Below, in pieces: positions 22,995-35,515 of a DNA stretch of 64,000 nt. The notes below the pieces were generated by a model that worked only from the letters and a program-made list of their open reading frames with translations, searched no databases and was not told the DNA's origin. The stretch spans positions 24,569,074-24,633,073 of the forward strand of contig CM065299.1 of the NCBI GenBank assembly GCA_032871835.1, in the 5' to 3' direction. The first letter of the stretch is position 1, and every line of letters starts with the position of its first letter. Both the position numbers and the translations under genes were made by a program. This DNA is from Dipteronia dyeriana (Eukaryota > Streptophyta > Magnoliopsida > Sapindales > Sapindaceae).

Positions 22995-23269
22995 GGAAGA
23001 ACTTTAAAAATAACCAAAAATAATAGTGGGTTTATTGTTTTTATCCAAGATTAGTAATTTTATTGTTTTTACCAATTTTTCCACTTTTTGGACAAAATTA
23101 CCCTTATATTATAATGACTTGAAAAAACAAAACTAAATAAATGAAACTAAATAAATTCAAAATCAATTAGTTAATTAAAATAATAAAACAAATTGAAAAC
23201 ATAAAAACCCAAAAACGAGACTTCAAATTCATTCTGATTGTTGTTCATTGTTAGTGTTAGTGAGAAACC

Positions 23270-23560
23270 CGAAATCTCGAGCGTGACCCCCGACCAGTTG
23301 CGGTGACTAGACCCGACGACCTGCGAGAGACAACCCAACGACGACCACCACCATGACGAGATGACGACATCGACACAACGACGACGTGCAGATGAGAGAA
23401 ACCAGAAGCGAGGACGAGACGAGACAGATGAGTGGCGACGAGAGCCGACGACTTTGACAGAGCAGCGGTGCCGACGACGACCACCATGAAGAGCCACTGA
23501 CGACGAGTCGACGACGACGTGGAGACGGACACGACGACGACGACACACAGTCACCAACGG
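23270..23560. repeat. GC-rich CGACGA low-complexity tract
   Basis: A compositional island of CGACGA, GACGAC and CACGACG words that contrasts sharply with the AT-rich surroundings. It opens several overlapping artefactual frames rich in Ser and Arg on the - strand. It lies where the 5' leader of the ULP gene would be expected. Confidence 0.7.
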
Positions 23561-23979
23561 TTTGCACCTCCTCTTCACATTTGATTTTAGGGTTTCAATT
23601 TTTGATTTTATTTTTGGTTGATAGAATCTGAAATTGATTTTGATTTATACATTATCAAATTAATTTTGTTAAGTTTTGATAGTTTTCGAAATTTGAACAG
23701 AGATTTGAACAAATCAATTTTTTTCAGTTGAATAGATTTCGAAATTTAAGCATGGATTTTAAGAAATTGATTTCGTTCACCTGTGAATGATTTCAAAGTC
23801 TGAACAGGGATTTGAACAAAATGATTTGAACTTGTGATTTCATATCTGGTGTTTGAGTGTTTTTTATATCTGGTGTTAGCTTTGCATGTTAAAATAGTTA
23901 GTATGGTTTGTGGGCCCAGTCAATGGGTTGTTGTGAATTGCAGTGTGTTGATGATGTGAAATTGTGCATGTTTTGTGGT

Positions 23980-24405
23980 TTAATTGTGTATGAATTGGTG
24001 TGTTTTAAGTGGTTGTGATCGGGTGTGTTTAATTGGGTATGACCTTGTGTGTTTAATTGTATATGACCTGGTGTGTTTGATTGGGTATGACTGGTGTGTG
24101 TAGTTGGTTATTACTGATGTGTTTAATTGTTGTATGAATCGGTGTGTTTAATTGGGTATGACTGATATGTTTAGTTGGTTATTACTAGTGTGTTTAATTG
24201 TTGTGAATGAGTGTATTTGATTGGGGTATGACTGGTTTGTGTAGTTGGTTATTACTGATGTGTTTAATTGTTGTATGAATTGGTATGTTTAATTGGGTAT
24301 GACTGATGTGTTTAGTTGGTTATTACTAGTGTGTTTAATTGTTGTGAATGAGTGTGTTTAATTGGGTATGAGTGCATGAATGGTTTGTTTAATTGGGCAT
24401 ATGTG
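23980..24405 (+). repeat. Minisatellite block 1 (GGTGTGTTTAATTG...)
   Basis: Imperfect repeats of GTGTGTTTAATTGxGTATGACTGG about 20-25 bp apart. A higher-order copy of about 141 bp is visible: the run starting TTGTATGAATCGGTGTG near 24131 returns near 24272 as TTGTATGAATTGGTATG and continues in step. The same core occurs in two other blocks of this element. Confidence 0.85.
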
Positions 24406-24439
24406 AGTTTACTAAAGTGAAGCCACGCTTTTTAAATTT

Positions 24440-27400
24440 TACAGAAGGAGAACATCGATTATGATCGGTTTCTAAAGGTCTAAAGGAATAAATGGACTCA
24501 AGAAGCATTAATCAACGTTGGGTGTCGGTTGAAGTACATAAGCAATATAGAGGACATACTACGCAATGAGGGGAATCATGCTGATTCGGTCAGTTCCCTA
24601 TAAATTGGTTGTTCTCTGCTCAGATCGTACACAGCTTATTGTTGAGGGAAATTCAGATAGATGGTGCATCCGAGAACGAGTTGTGGTTTTCGGTTGGTGG
24701 GAAGAAGGCAAGATTTGGACAGAGAGAATTTTGTTTGGTGACCGGCCTACGGTTTGGGAAAATCTCTGAAATTATTAACACTCATTATGTGGCCAATGAA
24801 AACGGCATCCACAAAAGATATTGACCTGATGAAGAAGCCGAAGATTTTAAGTTGTCCACTGTTTATGATCGATTTGTAGCTGGCAACTTCTTAGAGGTCG
24901 ATGATTCATTGAAGATTGCACTGTTCTTGATAGCAAACAATGTATTGTTTGGTCAACCATTTGATAAAAAAGTCACCCATTGGCTTTTTAATTTGGTTGA
25001 TGATTTAGAGGCATTCAATGGTTTTGCATGGGGACACTATGTGTTCAAGATGTTACTGCATTACTCGAGGCATGGTTTTAGGTCAAGAAGCTCAAAGAAA
25101 GGGTATGACAAGGCCATGTACCGGTTATACGGTTTCCCGTGGGCTGTTGAGGTTAGTTCCTATAATTATTCTATTATTTCTATCTCTATACCCTTAAAAA
25201 GTTTAAATTAATTATATGTAACAAAATTTGGAACATATAAAGTAATATATATTAATCAACAAAAAGGGAGGTTGCTGCATGCATTAATATATATTAACTA
25301 TTAAGGTTTCTTTTCAGGTATGGGCGATGGAGGTCGTGGAAAACTTGATCGATGAGTTTGGCATGAGATTACATGACACCCTGCCTAGGATAAGGCGTTG
25401 GACGATGCATAAAAGGCCGTGAAATTTAATGCAAACGATTTTAAATCTGGAAGCTAGTATTCGTAGTGAGAATGTGGATTAGTCGCATACACACTATTTC
25501 TTTATTAAATTGGTTACAACATTTTAGACCGCTAAATATTATCATATTATTACAGGCTGATGTAAAGGAGGTTTTGGAGGCAACAGATGATGAGGCGCAA
25601 GCAAATTATTGGGTTGGAGTTGACTACAATATGACGGAGGGTCCGCAATGTATACCCTTAGTGGAAATGGAAATGAAGGAAAAACATGAGTTGTTGGAAG
25701 AGGGGGATGATGGTAACGATGGAGTTCTTGGCGATGGTGATGATGATGATGGGGCTGCCACTAGTCAAAGGGCATTGAAGAGGAAGACACAAAAAAAAAG
25801 ACATCGGTGAAGAAGAAGCAAAGAAAAGCAGTCCCAGTCACCAAGCTTGATCATGATGAAGACTATACACCTGGATATACACCTACCCCTCATGTAGACT
25901 ATACACCAGGATATACACCTACCCCTCTCTCACCTCATCCCCATATGTCATCCCGACAAGAGCCTCGATCTAAGGTAAGTGGACTAGAATGATAGTCGTA
26001 TAATTTAATTTTATCTTTTTATTATTTTTCCTAAGACACGTGCATATTTTAAATGTACACTTTAGGGAGATGCTAGAATAATCGAATTGTTAGAGGCAGT
26101 GAGGGCACTTCCAGATGTGTTGGATGCTGTGGTAAAACGGGATGTGGCACACCTCCCAGGTGTGCTTAGAAACCTGGTGCAGGAGATACAGTCTTCCCAA
26201 GGTGAAAGCAACTAGGAGGTATATTTGTGCATATATGTTATTTATGTATTATTCGTTTGGATATTTGTGAATACGATTGTTAGGTATCGTAGGCACCGGT
26301 GACCATTGTTAGAGATCCGAGCTTGGATAGGGAGGAGGTACATACAATCGTTAGAGATCAGGAGGTGATGGATCTTGCAACGGAGAAGGTGGTGGGTAGC
26401 GCAGGGTTGGTAAGTGGAGATATTATGATGGGTTACAACTACACAGAGGAGGAGGATCGATTGATCCGAATTAGGCTCCGATCTGCGTATTGCATGTCTC
26501 CATTTATTGACCTGACCCGGGCATCTGCAAAGAAACTACAGCAAGACAAGAGCAAATATGATCAATTCAAGAAGAAAGCAAAAGCAACAAGGTATGTCAT
26601 TGTAAACCTACCATTTTTACACCTTACTTTTGTAATAAACAATATTACAACACTTTTTTTGTTTACATTGATTTCAAACGAAACGTCGGAACGGAGGAGT
26701 CCGTTGACAAGTCTTTTTTTATGGAATTGGAAGATCCTACGAAGTGGTTGTCCACTAACGTAAGTGTACATTTTTTTGATTTCATAGTTTGTTTATGTAT
26801 TCGTTATGTATTAAAAAAAATTTATATATTGTATACATTTTCTAGATTTTTATTCATTCATTGGTTTTTGTGAATCAGCATGTGGACGCATACATGAGTT
26901 ACTTAGCAAAAAGGCCGGAATCGGACCCCGATAACTACAGACATAGCTTAGTTCTACTTTTCTCTGAATTTTATGTAAGTATAGAACATGCATGTGTAGT
27001 TGGCAAAAATATGAGTGCAATGAACATCAACTTACAACTTTTCATTAACATTTGTTGCAGACAAAACTGAATTTGGCATGGAAAAAGATACTTGAGACTG
27101 ACAGCGAAGTTGAATCTTCTTTCGATGCACTCGCTTTTCAATGTCCGCAGGATTGGATTGAATATGGTTTTGGCAACAGACCGAGATGGGGACAGCCTTG
27201 GTGGTTGTATAAACAAGTGAGTTATATGTGCTATTTTTTGGGTATTCAAATGTTGTATTATGTGGTTGTATCAAACATAACCCACACAGTTGTGGTTCAA
27301 TATTGTTTGTTTAATGAATGTTTATGTTGGTTGTGCTTGAATGCAGTTGTGTGTTCCCTGCTGTGTTGGGAAACCAGGTGGTCACTGGATATTATGCAAG

Positions 27401-27781
27401 GTTGATTTGCTTGACCATCACATTACCATATTTGACCCAGCCGGAGCAAAGACAAAATCAATTCAAGTCGAGCGTTTCAGGCAACTAATGCCCCTGTGGC
27501 GACTCCTGCCAAGTATCATGAACAAGTGTGGTTTCTTTTCAAATAGGAGCAAAAAACCACGAGGAGCTATGTTCACTGTTTCGGTGTCTAGCAACCAAAT
27601 GATCCCTCAGCAGGTTGACAAATGTAGTTGTGGAGTTTTTATTTGTAAGTATGCAGAGACTTCAATCTTTAAGAAGGGTAACTGGAAGTGTGGACTGAAG
27701 GAAATGAGCGACTTTCAAAAAGATATGGCATTCCAGATATATAAAAATAGTGTACCATACAAGTCTCCTATATATTTGTAG
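24440..27781 (+). pseudogene. DUF1985 / Ulp1-like (C48) protease gene of the MULE
   Basis: Multi-exon gene with mostly legible GT-AG junctions. Exon 1 (about 24470-25150) encodes a DUF1985-like domain: LLREIQIDG, ELWFSVGGKKARFGQREF, LVTGLRFGK, DDLEAFNGFAWGHYVF and YRLYGFPWAVE, with a frame change near 24600 and a stop near 24824. Exon 2 (from 25319) gives VWAMEVVENLIDEFG. Exon 3 (25556-25974) is an acidic linker with a lysine tract and two DYTPGYTPTP repeats; an A-run shift near 25795 breaks it. Exons at 26066-26218, 26290-26592, to 26759, 26879-26974 and 27061-27216 lead to the last exon (27347-27781) with the C48 protease: His in GGHWILCKVDL, Asp in HITIFDP, and Gln/Cys in PQQVDKCSCGVFIC. 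Such enzymes cleave SUMO-like conjugates; here the core looks intact but upstream stops argue for a pseudogene. Confidence 0.8.
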
Positions 27782-28159
27782 ACGAATTTGCAGGTTCGAA
27801 TATCCCACTGCATTTTCGGCATCATAGGTTCTTTAGTTTGTTGATTGTATTTGTTTCATTGTTTGTTAGTTTTGTTTACTGTACATAGGTGGATTATGAT
27901 TGTTTCATTGTTTGTTTATTTGTTTTGTTTTGTGTACACAGTTGGATTATGGAAGGTTGGAGTTTTTGTTTACAATTGGGATGGACAACAAAGGGTAAAA
28001 AAGGCTGATGGACACCAAATGGAGTTCGCAAACACATTATTTAGTTTGGTTGTTATATGTAATGAATGTTAATGATGTCTTTTATTTTGTATATGGATGT
28101 TATGGAGTCCTACCGAAATACTCGGATGTGTTATGGATATGTTTAGGTATAATTGTTTT

Positions 28160-28815
28160 ACCACTGGTGTGTTTAATTTCATTTCTTACCACTGGTGTGT
28201 TTAATTGTTTAATTGTTTAATAGAACCGGTGTGTTGAGTTGTTGACCAGAACTGGTGTGTTTAATTTGTAGAGCACTGGTGTGATTAATTGTTGAATAGC
28301 ACCAGTGTGTTTAATTTGTGACAACTGGTGTGTTTAATTTGTAGGGCACTGGTGTGATTAATTATTGAATAGCATCAGTGTGTTTAATTTGTGACAACTG
28401 ATCTGTTTAATTTGTAGGGCACTTGTGTGTTTAATTTTTAGGGCACTGATGTGTTTAATTTTTAGGGCACTGGTGTGTTTAATTGTTGAATAGCACTGGT
28501 GTGTTTAATTTGTTACAACCGGTGTGTTTACATTTTAGGTCACCGGTGTGTTTAAATGGTGACAACCGGTGTGTTTAAACGGTGACAACCGGTGTTTTTA
28601 GTTGGTGACAACCGGTGTGTTTAATTGGTGACAACCGGTGTGTTTAATTTTTAGGTCACCGGTGTGTTTAATTTGTGACAACCAGTGTGTTTAATTTTTA
28701 GGTCACCGGTGTGTTTAATTTGTGACAACTGGTGTGTTTAAGTTTTAGGGAACCGGTGTGTTTAATTCGTGACAACTGAGTTGTTTTATTTATAGAGCAC
28801 TGATGTGTATAATTT
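28160..28815 (+). repeat. Minisatellite block 2 (ACCGGTGTGTTTAATTTGTGAC)
   Basis: About 25 imperfect units of 22-30 bp on the pattern ACCGGTGTGTTTAATTxGTGACA, alternating with variants ending TTTAGGGCACTGG and GTTGAATAGCACTGG. The block lies between the 3' ends of the ULP gene and the transposase gene. Confidence 0.9.
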
Positions 28816-29299
28816 TTTGTGTATATGTTTTGATCAACTTTTGAATGTTAATTTCTATAAAATTTGTGTTTTTAACTTAATTGATTAATCATCAAATTGC
28901 ATGTACTCATATTATATGCTCACTAATGCAATTCATTTTGTAAAATAAAATTAGATGACCACAAAATAACTTGATAGCAACACAACAATTGTCCAATTGG
29001 TACCAGTATACAAGCACCAAATTACAGGTCTTGCACAATAAACGTAATTGTAATTTCCAATCCAACTACACGTACACAAGCATCCATTTGATAGAAGCAA
29101 CCATCCATTTGATTTATCTGAGCGGTTTAACGTGGCTGTAAACAAAGAACCAGTTTATTCCAATATACACTAATATATAAAGTTTAGTAAAAATAACCCA
29201 AAAGTTGTTTACTGATATGAAAATATTATGGGGACATACCTCATTTAACATCATTGTCTGGATCCGTAGGGTTATCATATGGCCGTGTTGGACACGTCC
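28816..29299. other. Intergenic part of the MULE
   Basis: No gene. It lies between the minisatellite and the 3' end of the transposase frame and presumably holds polyadenylation sequences of one or both genes. Confidence 0.4.
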
Positions 29300-30180
29300 T
29301 TATGTTATGTCCCTCTTGTCCACACGACTTGCACTTACGACGTTGCTGAGGTCGTGGATTTGTTTGTGGGTTGGGAAATTGCATTGTTGATCGACCGGTG
29401 GGTTTTCACAATTTTGTCGGTTGTGCCCAGATTTCTTACATATGGTACAATACCTACTCCTCCGACCATGCTCGCCTGCAGACGGAACCCTATTCTTTCT
29501 CGGTCTACCGGCTTGAGGTCGCAAATCTGGTGAGAGAACAACTTCAGCACGTACTTCCTCTGGAGTATTCCATTCGCTTGGGTGTCCAACCGGAAATATG
29601 AGACCAGAATAGCTTTCCAACCAGGTGCTTGTTTTGTAGAAATCCGAACAAAAGTCGCCAATTTTTTTTTACACTGCCTACAACGACAATCATTACAAAA
29701 TAATTAAACGTAATCCGAACAAACAATGCATATAAGTATTAGTACAATATATACCTTATAACAGCTAATGCATGACTACAAGGCAATAGGTCATTCTGAA
29801 ATTCTTTACAAGTACAACTTTTCTTAGAAAGGTTTACTAAGTCATCTTTCTCACCGTCCTTCACATTGAAATTAACATGATCTATTGGGTGCACCGTGTA
29901 CTTATGTGATGTTTCATTTTTTTTGGTTAATTTCTCAGTAGCCCACCGGGACAGCTGTGTTGTATTTCTAGATGCGGCATCACGACGTTCATGAAACCAT
30001 TTCTGTATCATATCTCTAACGTACTCAACCAACGTTGTTATTGGCAACTGACGGGCATACCGTAAACAATTGTTCATGCACTCCACAATTTTGGAAGTTA
30101 TCCCCCCATAACGCCTAACCGAACAATACGCACGAGACCATCTATGAGGGCCAACTCTCATCAGATATTCATAAGCCTCG
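29300..30180 (-). pseudogene. MURA transposase C-terminal part (SWIM, zinc knuckle)
   Basis: Read on the - strand, the first segment (29761-30180) gives HEAYEYLMRVGPHRWSRAYC, GITSKIVECMNNCLRYARQL, FHERRDAASRN and a SWIM zinc finger CTCKEFQNDLLPCSHALAVI. A GT donor (GTATAT) follows. After a TTGTAG acceptor at about 29681 comes GDFCSDFYKTSTWLESYS, GHPSEWN, LRPQAGRPRKNRVPS and a CCHC knuckle CTICKKSGHNRQNC. A one-base loss in an A run near 29670 puts a stop before GDFCS. The catalytic DDE region that should precede HEAYEYL is absent, because the gypsy LTR starts exactly there. Confidence 0.88.
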
Positions 30181-31938
30181 TGTTTACACTGACAGGACCC
30201 ACCCCGACTCCTCTCTTGAGTACGAGGAAGGCCCTGTGGGCTGTCCCGACTCCTCTCTTGAGTACGAGGGAAACCCTGTGGGCTCTACATTTACTAGCAT
30301 GATAAAAGGACTTTCTACTGAAATTTCCATAGGAAATACTTACTATTAAACAAATAAAATGTAAGGAAAATATTGGAGAGTACAAAATGTACATAATTGC
30401 AATTTCTTTTTATATTTACGTTCGTTACAAAAAGTTTGTCAAAAATGACCGATCGGACTAAAAACCGACCACTTTAAAAACTAAGTAACCAGTCCATCCC
30501 GAGTGGGAAACCGAACAGACCGAGTAAGAAACCCGAGTAGGCCGAGTAGACCGAATAGGCCATGTGGGCCGAGTAAGTCAAGTGGGCCGAGTAGGTCAAG
30601 TGGGCTGAGTAGGCTGAACAGACCGAGTAGAAATTCGATCATGTTTTGACCATGCCAACCATCCCGACTATGCCAACCATCCCGACCATGCCTACCGTCC
30701 CGACCATGCCTACCGTCCCTACCATGCCGACCTCATATTTCTAAATATGTATAGAAAATTTAAAATGCATGACTTTTATGCTTCATGATGTCATCGAGTG
30801 GCCCACCTCAAAAATTATGAGTCCGCATAACCGAGCAGCTACCTGGATATATATTTAAGACTGAAAGGATGAGCGCTAACGCCCAGTGAGTGATTGAAAA
30901 CTTTTAAAAACACTTTTCTAAACCACTTTACAATAAGCATTCAGTAATACATGGTATAAGATAATATATCTACTTTCGTGCTGAATAAACTGAATGCTTC
31001 TCTTTGCTGAACACGAATAAATACTTTATAAAATCTTAATCTGCACCAAATTCGTATCGGAGATATCTTCAATACGTAAGCCGAAATACTTTGGGCAAAC
31101 GCAGAGTCATGAATAACTTATGGTCATACACGTGCAGAGCGACTCAATTACTCTTTCTCTGGTCAATACTCGGGCATAGCGACTCTCTAGTCATACAAGT
31201 GCATAGCTACTCTTTCTCTGGTCATGCACTTGCAGAGCGACTCATGACATACACATGTGTAGAACGGCTCCAAAAGCCAACCATAATCATAACTGGGGAA
31301 GGTACATACATGGTGCTTTTATAGAAATCATAATCTCTTTTTGATAATTCATAAAAATAATATACTGATTCTGAATGCTAATATAAGCATAAAATATATA
31401 CTTTCGGTTCACTGTATACTCACCATCAATCATAAAAAGCAATAAAAAGCAATAAAAAGCAATAAAAAGCTTAAAATGATTTGCAGCAATTAAAGCATAA
31501 AACTGTAAACTTGAGTTAAAAACAAAACTGAAACTTAATTCACTCACAACTTAGAAGTCAAGCTTAATTCAGACTGAATATGCTAGGTTCCCTTCGTCTT
31601 CCTTCCCTATCAATCACAAGATCCAATTAGAAACTGAAACCAAAGAATAATCAATTGAAATCCATAATCACGAGAGAGAGCTTCACTGACTTCTCTCTTT
31701 TCTTTTTTTTCTTCCGCTGGATTCTACTGCTTTCTAGCTCTCACAATGTTTATCCTCGTATATATATATACTTATGGAAAGACACAGCTGAAGTTATGAG
31801 CTAATTAACCAAGCTCACAACTGTCTGTCAGCCATACAATTCATTTAGGCTTACTCACCTAATGCATTTTCTGATTTACGCTTATCAATTTTTTTTTATT
31901 GGGCCTTTCAATTGGGCCTGAAAGACATGGGTGTTACA
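30181..31938 (-). repeat. 3' LTR of the Tekay element
   Basis: On the - strand it begins TGTAACACCC at 31938, right after the purine tract GGAGGGGTGAAT, and ends GTGTAAACA at 30181, giving TG...CA ends and 1758 bp. A TATA box (TATATATATAC) lies near 31757-31768. Internal tandem repeats: a 43-bp duplication at about 30201-30287, 13-14-bp GTGGGCCGAGTAGG units at 30510-30620, 18-bp GACCATGCCTACCGTCCC units at 30650-30730, and AATAAAAAGC x4 at about 31435-31470. Confidence 0.8.
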
Positions 31939-32283
31939 ATTCACCCCTCCATATAAGAATTTCGTCCTCGAAATTTATTCACTTAGCCGAAACAGATGGG
32001 GATACTGAGTACGCATCTGATCTTCATGTTCCCAAGTCGCCTCTTACACTGTATGATTTCTCCATAACACTTTTACAAGAGGAATAACCTTAGTACGTAA
32101 TACTTGTTCCCTTCTATCTAGAATCTCAATAGGTTCCTCCTCATAAGTTAAATATTCTCTTAAGTTCACTGGTTGTTTGGTTAAAATATGCATAGGGTCG
32201 ACTATATATTTTTGAAGCATAGAAACATGAAATACATCATGAATTCTTGAAAGCTCGGAAGGTAAAGCTAAACGGTATGCCAC
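31939..32283 (-). pseudogene. Tekay integrase C-terminus with chromodomain remnant
   Basis: The frame reads YRLALPSELSRIHDVFHVSM, DPMHIL, YEEEPIEILDRREQVLRTK and IPLVKVLWRNHTV; after a stop the sense continues EATWEHEDQMRTQYPHLF. In this lineage the tail folds as a chromodomain that directs integration to heterochromatin. A stop between WRNHTV and EATWE disrupts it. FEDEIL and the LTR follow. Confidence 0.8.
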
Positions 32284-32322
32284 TACTCCTACTCGGGCAA
32301 TGATCTCATACTGACCAATGTA

Positions 32323-33405
32323 TCATGGACTTAACTTACCATGTCTTCCAAATCGAAGTATACCTTTCCAAGGCAATATTCGTAGGAATACATAGTCACC
32401 TACTTTAAATTCAAGTTCCCTTATCCGCTTATCTGTATAGCTTTTCTGTCTATCTTGAGCAACCTTTAGTCTGTCTTTGATTATTTTAATCTTTTCTGTT
32501 GTGACTTGAACAAGTTCTGGAAATAATAACTTTCTCTCGCCTACTTTATCCCAACACACCAGTGTTCTGCATTTTCTTCCATACAGAGCTTCATAAGGTG
32601 TCATTTCGATGCTAGCCTGATAACTGTTATTGTAGGAAAATTCTATCAAAGGTATATGTACATCCCAACTACCTTTGAAATCCATCACACAAGCTCGAAG
32701 CATATCCTCTAATGTCTGAATAGTATGCTCCGATTGACCGTCAGTCTGCGGGTGAAAAGCGGTACTAAAATGCAATCTAGTACCCAAAGCTTCTTGTAAA
32801 CTGGTCCAAAATCTAGATGTAAATTGAGGATCTCTATCTGACACTATGGATACTGGTGCACCATGAAGACGAACTATTTCATCAACATAAATTCTGGCTA
32901 ATCTGTCAAGAGAGTAAGTAATACCGATTGGCAGAAAATGTGCAGACTTTGTAAGTCGATCAACGATCACCCATACACTTTTGTGACCACTCTAACTAAG
33001 AGGGAGTCTTACCAAAAAATCCATGGTAACATGTTCCCATTTCCATTCGGGAATAGGAAGTGGTTGTGATAGTCCTGCTGGTTTCTGATGTTCTGCATTG
33101 ACTTGTTGACAAATCAAACATTTAGAGACGAATTCTGCTATCTCTCTTTTCATACCTTGCCACCAGTAATGTTCTTTCAAAGTATGATACAGCTTAGTAT
33201 GATACAGCTTAGTACTTCCTGAATGCATTGCATAAGCTGAAGAGTGAGCTTCCTCTAAAATTTCATCCTTGAGTTCCTTAATGTTTGGTACACACAGTCT
33301 GTTACTTAGAACCAATGTACCATCACTTCTCACTACAAAATCAGCTCGTAAGCTTTTCTGCACTTCTCCCTTCAATTTAACTAAATAAGAATCTTGAGTT
33401 TGCAA
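32323..33405 (-). pseudogene. Tekay integrase
   Basis: The zinc-binding domain (HSGSTKLYHT ... CLICQQVNAEHQ) lies in 32992-33405. The catalytic core follows a TAG near 32995: VDRLTKSAHFLPI, IVSDRDPQFTSRFW (second Asp) and HPQTDGQSEHTIQTLE (Glu present). Then come YNNSYQASIEMTPYEALYGRKC and the C-terminal FKVGDYVFL. An exact 15-bp tandem duplication at 33181-33210 repeats the residues KLYHT inside the zinc-binding loop. The in-frame stop makes the copy inactive. Confidence 0.87.
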
Positions 33406-33428
33406 TTCCCGTATATGATCGGTCTAAC

Positions 33429-34270
33429 CTAAAAGGTAGCTAGTAATGCTCCACAATCTCGTGCTACTAGCTTAACTCTCAACATTCTTAATTCAGCTAA
33501 TAATGGAAGCTGAAGATGATTTGCCTTCCAATTCATCCTCAAATGAACCATAGAACTTGAAGACTTTCTACTGAGTGCATTTGCCACCACATTTGCCGTA
33601 CCAGGATAATATTCAATCGTACAGTCATAATCTTTAATCAACTCAATCCATCTTCTTTGTCTTAAATTCAGTTCTTTTTGAGTGAAAAGATATTGTAAAC
33701 TTTTATGATCTGTATAAATCTGACAGGTAACTCCATATAAGTAATGCCTCCAAATTTTCAGTGCAAACACCACTGCAGCAAGCTCTAGATCATGGGTTGG
33801 GTAATTCTTTTCATGCTTCTTTAATTGTCTTGATGCATAAGCTATCACTTTCCCATGTTGTATTAAAACGCAACCCAAACCATGTTTAGATGCATCACTG
33901 TAAACAATAAATCCATCACTTCCGGTTGTAAGAGAAAGTATTGGAGCAGAAGTCAATCTCTCCTTGAGTTTTTGAAAACTCTTTTCACAAGCTTCTGACC
34001 ACTCAAACTTCACATCCTTCTGAGTCAATCTTGTTTATGGTGAAGCTATTTTAGAAAATCCCTCTACAAATCTTCGATAGTAACTTGCTAAACCCAAAAA
34101 CTTCTAATTTCTGTCACATTGATTGGTCGTTCCCAATTCACTATAGCTTCAACCTTTTGAGGATCAACATAAATACCATCACCAGAAATCACATGGCCCA
34201 AAAATGTAACTCTATCGAGCCAGAATTTACACTTACTAAATTTGGCATAAAGTTGATTCTCTCTCAGGAC
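33429..34270 (-). pseudogene. Tekay reverse transcriptase end and RNase H
   Basis: 34030-34270 holds the RT thumb ([19 protein letters not shown] in broken frames). 33429-34028 gives [18 protein letters not shown], the RNase H motif [70 protein letters not shown] and [11 protein letters not shown]. Stops at both ends break continuity. Confidence 0.85.
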
Positions 34271-35515
34271 CTATAGAATAATCTCTAAATGCTCTGTATG
34301 CTCCACATCATCCTTAGAATAAATCAAATTTTCATCAATGAACACGATAACAAATTTGTCTAGATAAGGATGAAATACCCTATTCATCAAATCCATAAAA
34401 GCTGCTGGAGCATTTGTTAATCCAAATGGCATAACTAGAAACTCATAATGCCCATAACGAGTTCTGAAAGCCGTCTTTGGTATATCACAGTTTCTAATCC
34501 TCAATTGGTGATAACCTGTTCGCAAATCTATTTTGGAGAATACCTTTGCTCCCTGAAGCTGATCGAATAAGTCATCAATACGTGGGAGTGGGTATTTATT
34601 ACGCACCGTTGCTTTATTCAATTGCCGGTAATCGATGCATACACGTAACGTTCCATCTTTCTTCTTAACAAACAGAACTGGCACTCCCCATGGTGACATA
34701 CTAGGTTTAATAAAATTCTTGTCCACTAATTCTTCTAATTGAATCTTTAACTCTTTCAATTCGGTTGGAGTCATTCTATAAGGTGGAATAGAAATTGGAG
34801 TTGTACCTGGGACCAAATCTATCACAAACTCAATGTCTCTATCTGGTGGTAATCCATGAAGAACTTCAGGAAATACATCTAGAAATTTTCTTACCACCGA
34901 TATATCTTCTAATCTTACCTCATTATCCCGAGTATCAATTACATAAGCAAAATAAGCTGAACATTGTTTCCTGAGCAACCGTCGGACAATAATAGCAGAA
35001 ATAACACAAGAAGGAAGAATCCGACGTTCACCACAGAAAATAACATCTGACTCTCCTTGAAGTGTAAATTTTACCTCTTTTCGAAAACAATCTATAGTAG
35101 CATGGTGTATAGCCAGCCAATCCATTCCCAAAATAACATCAAAATCATGTATATCAAGCGGGATCAAATCAACATGTAGCTCATGCTTACCGACTATGAC
35201 CCTACTGTTTCTATATATATTCTCAGCCAATAAAGATTCACCAGTTGGTGTAGCCACTACCATACTAGAATCCAATGGTCTTAATTCTACATCCGCATAC
35301 ACCATAAAAGATCGAGATACAAATGAATGAGTAGATCCAGAATCAATGAGAACATGAGTATCGTGGCCAAAAATTGTTAACATACCTGTAACGACATCTG
35401 GAGTGGTCTCGGTATCTTGCTGAGTCATAGCAAAAACCCTCGCCTGAGTACGAGGTCTACCCGACTGACCTCTCTGTTGGTTGCCTCCAACCCCTGTTGC
35501 TTCCACCGCCAGATT
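34271..35515 (-). pseudogene. Tekay protease and reverse transcriptase
   Basis: The frame starts in the middle of the gag-protease junction ([17 protein letters not shown]). The aspartic protease [12 protein letters not shown] follows, then [18 protein letters not shown]. The RT has [68 protein letters not shown] and [12 protein letters not shown]; the catalytic FIDD is FIDE here. No gag or start codon precedes it, because MURA sequence begins at about 35516. Confidence 0.88.

Larger units (their letters stand above)
30176..35515 (-). mobile_element. Del/Tekay gypsy element, 5'-truncated, inside MURA
   Basis: Transcribed on the - strand. Only the 3' LTR (30181-31938) and pol remain. On the right, the gypsy reading stops near 35515 and continues at once as MURA N-terminal sequence, so the 5' LTR, primer site and gag are gone. 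A clean 5-bp TSD therefore cannot be checked; the left candidate is CCTCG at 30176-30180. The C-terminal region (SVKVLWRNH-like and EATWE motifs) and VFHVSML place it in the chromodomain-bearing Del/Tekay lineage. Confidence 0.85.

Noticed and set aside
23171..23578. Three overlapping - strand frames rich in Ser, Arg and Val
   Set aside because: They arise from the CGACGA low-complexity tract, which leaves several frames open at once; no domain or start context.
28160..28815. CRISPR-like array of regularly spaced repeats
   Set aside because: Units are imperfect, spacers are themselves variants of the repeat, and the sequence is a plant nuclear transposon; it is a minisatellite.
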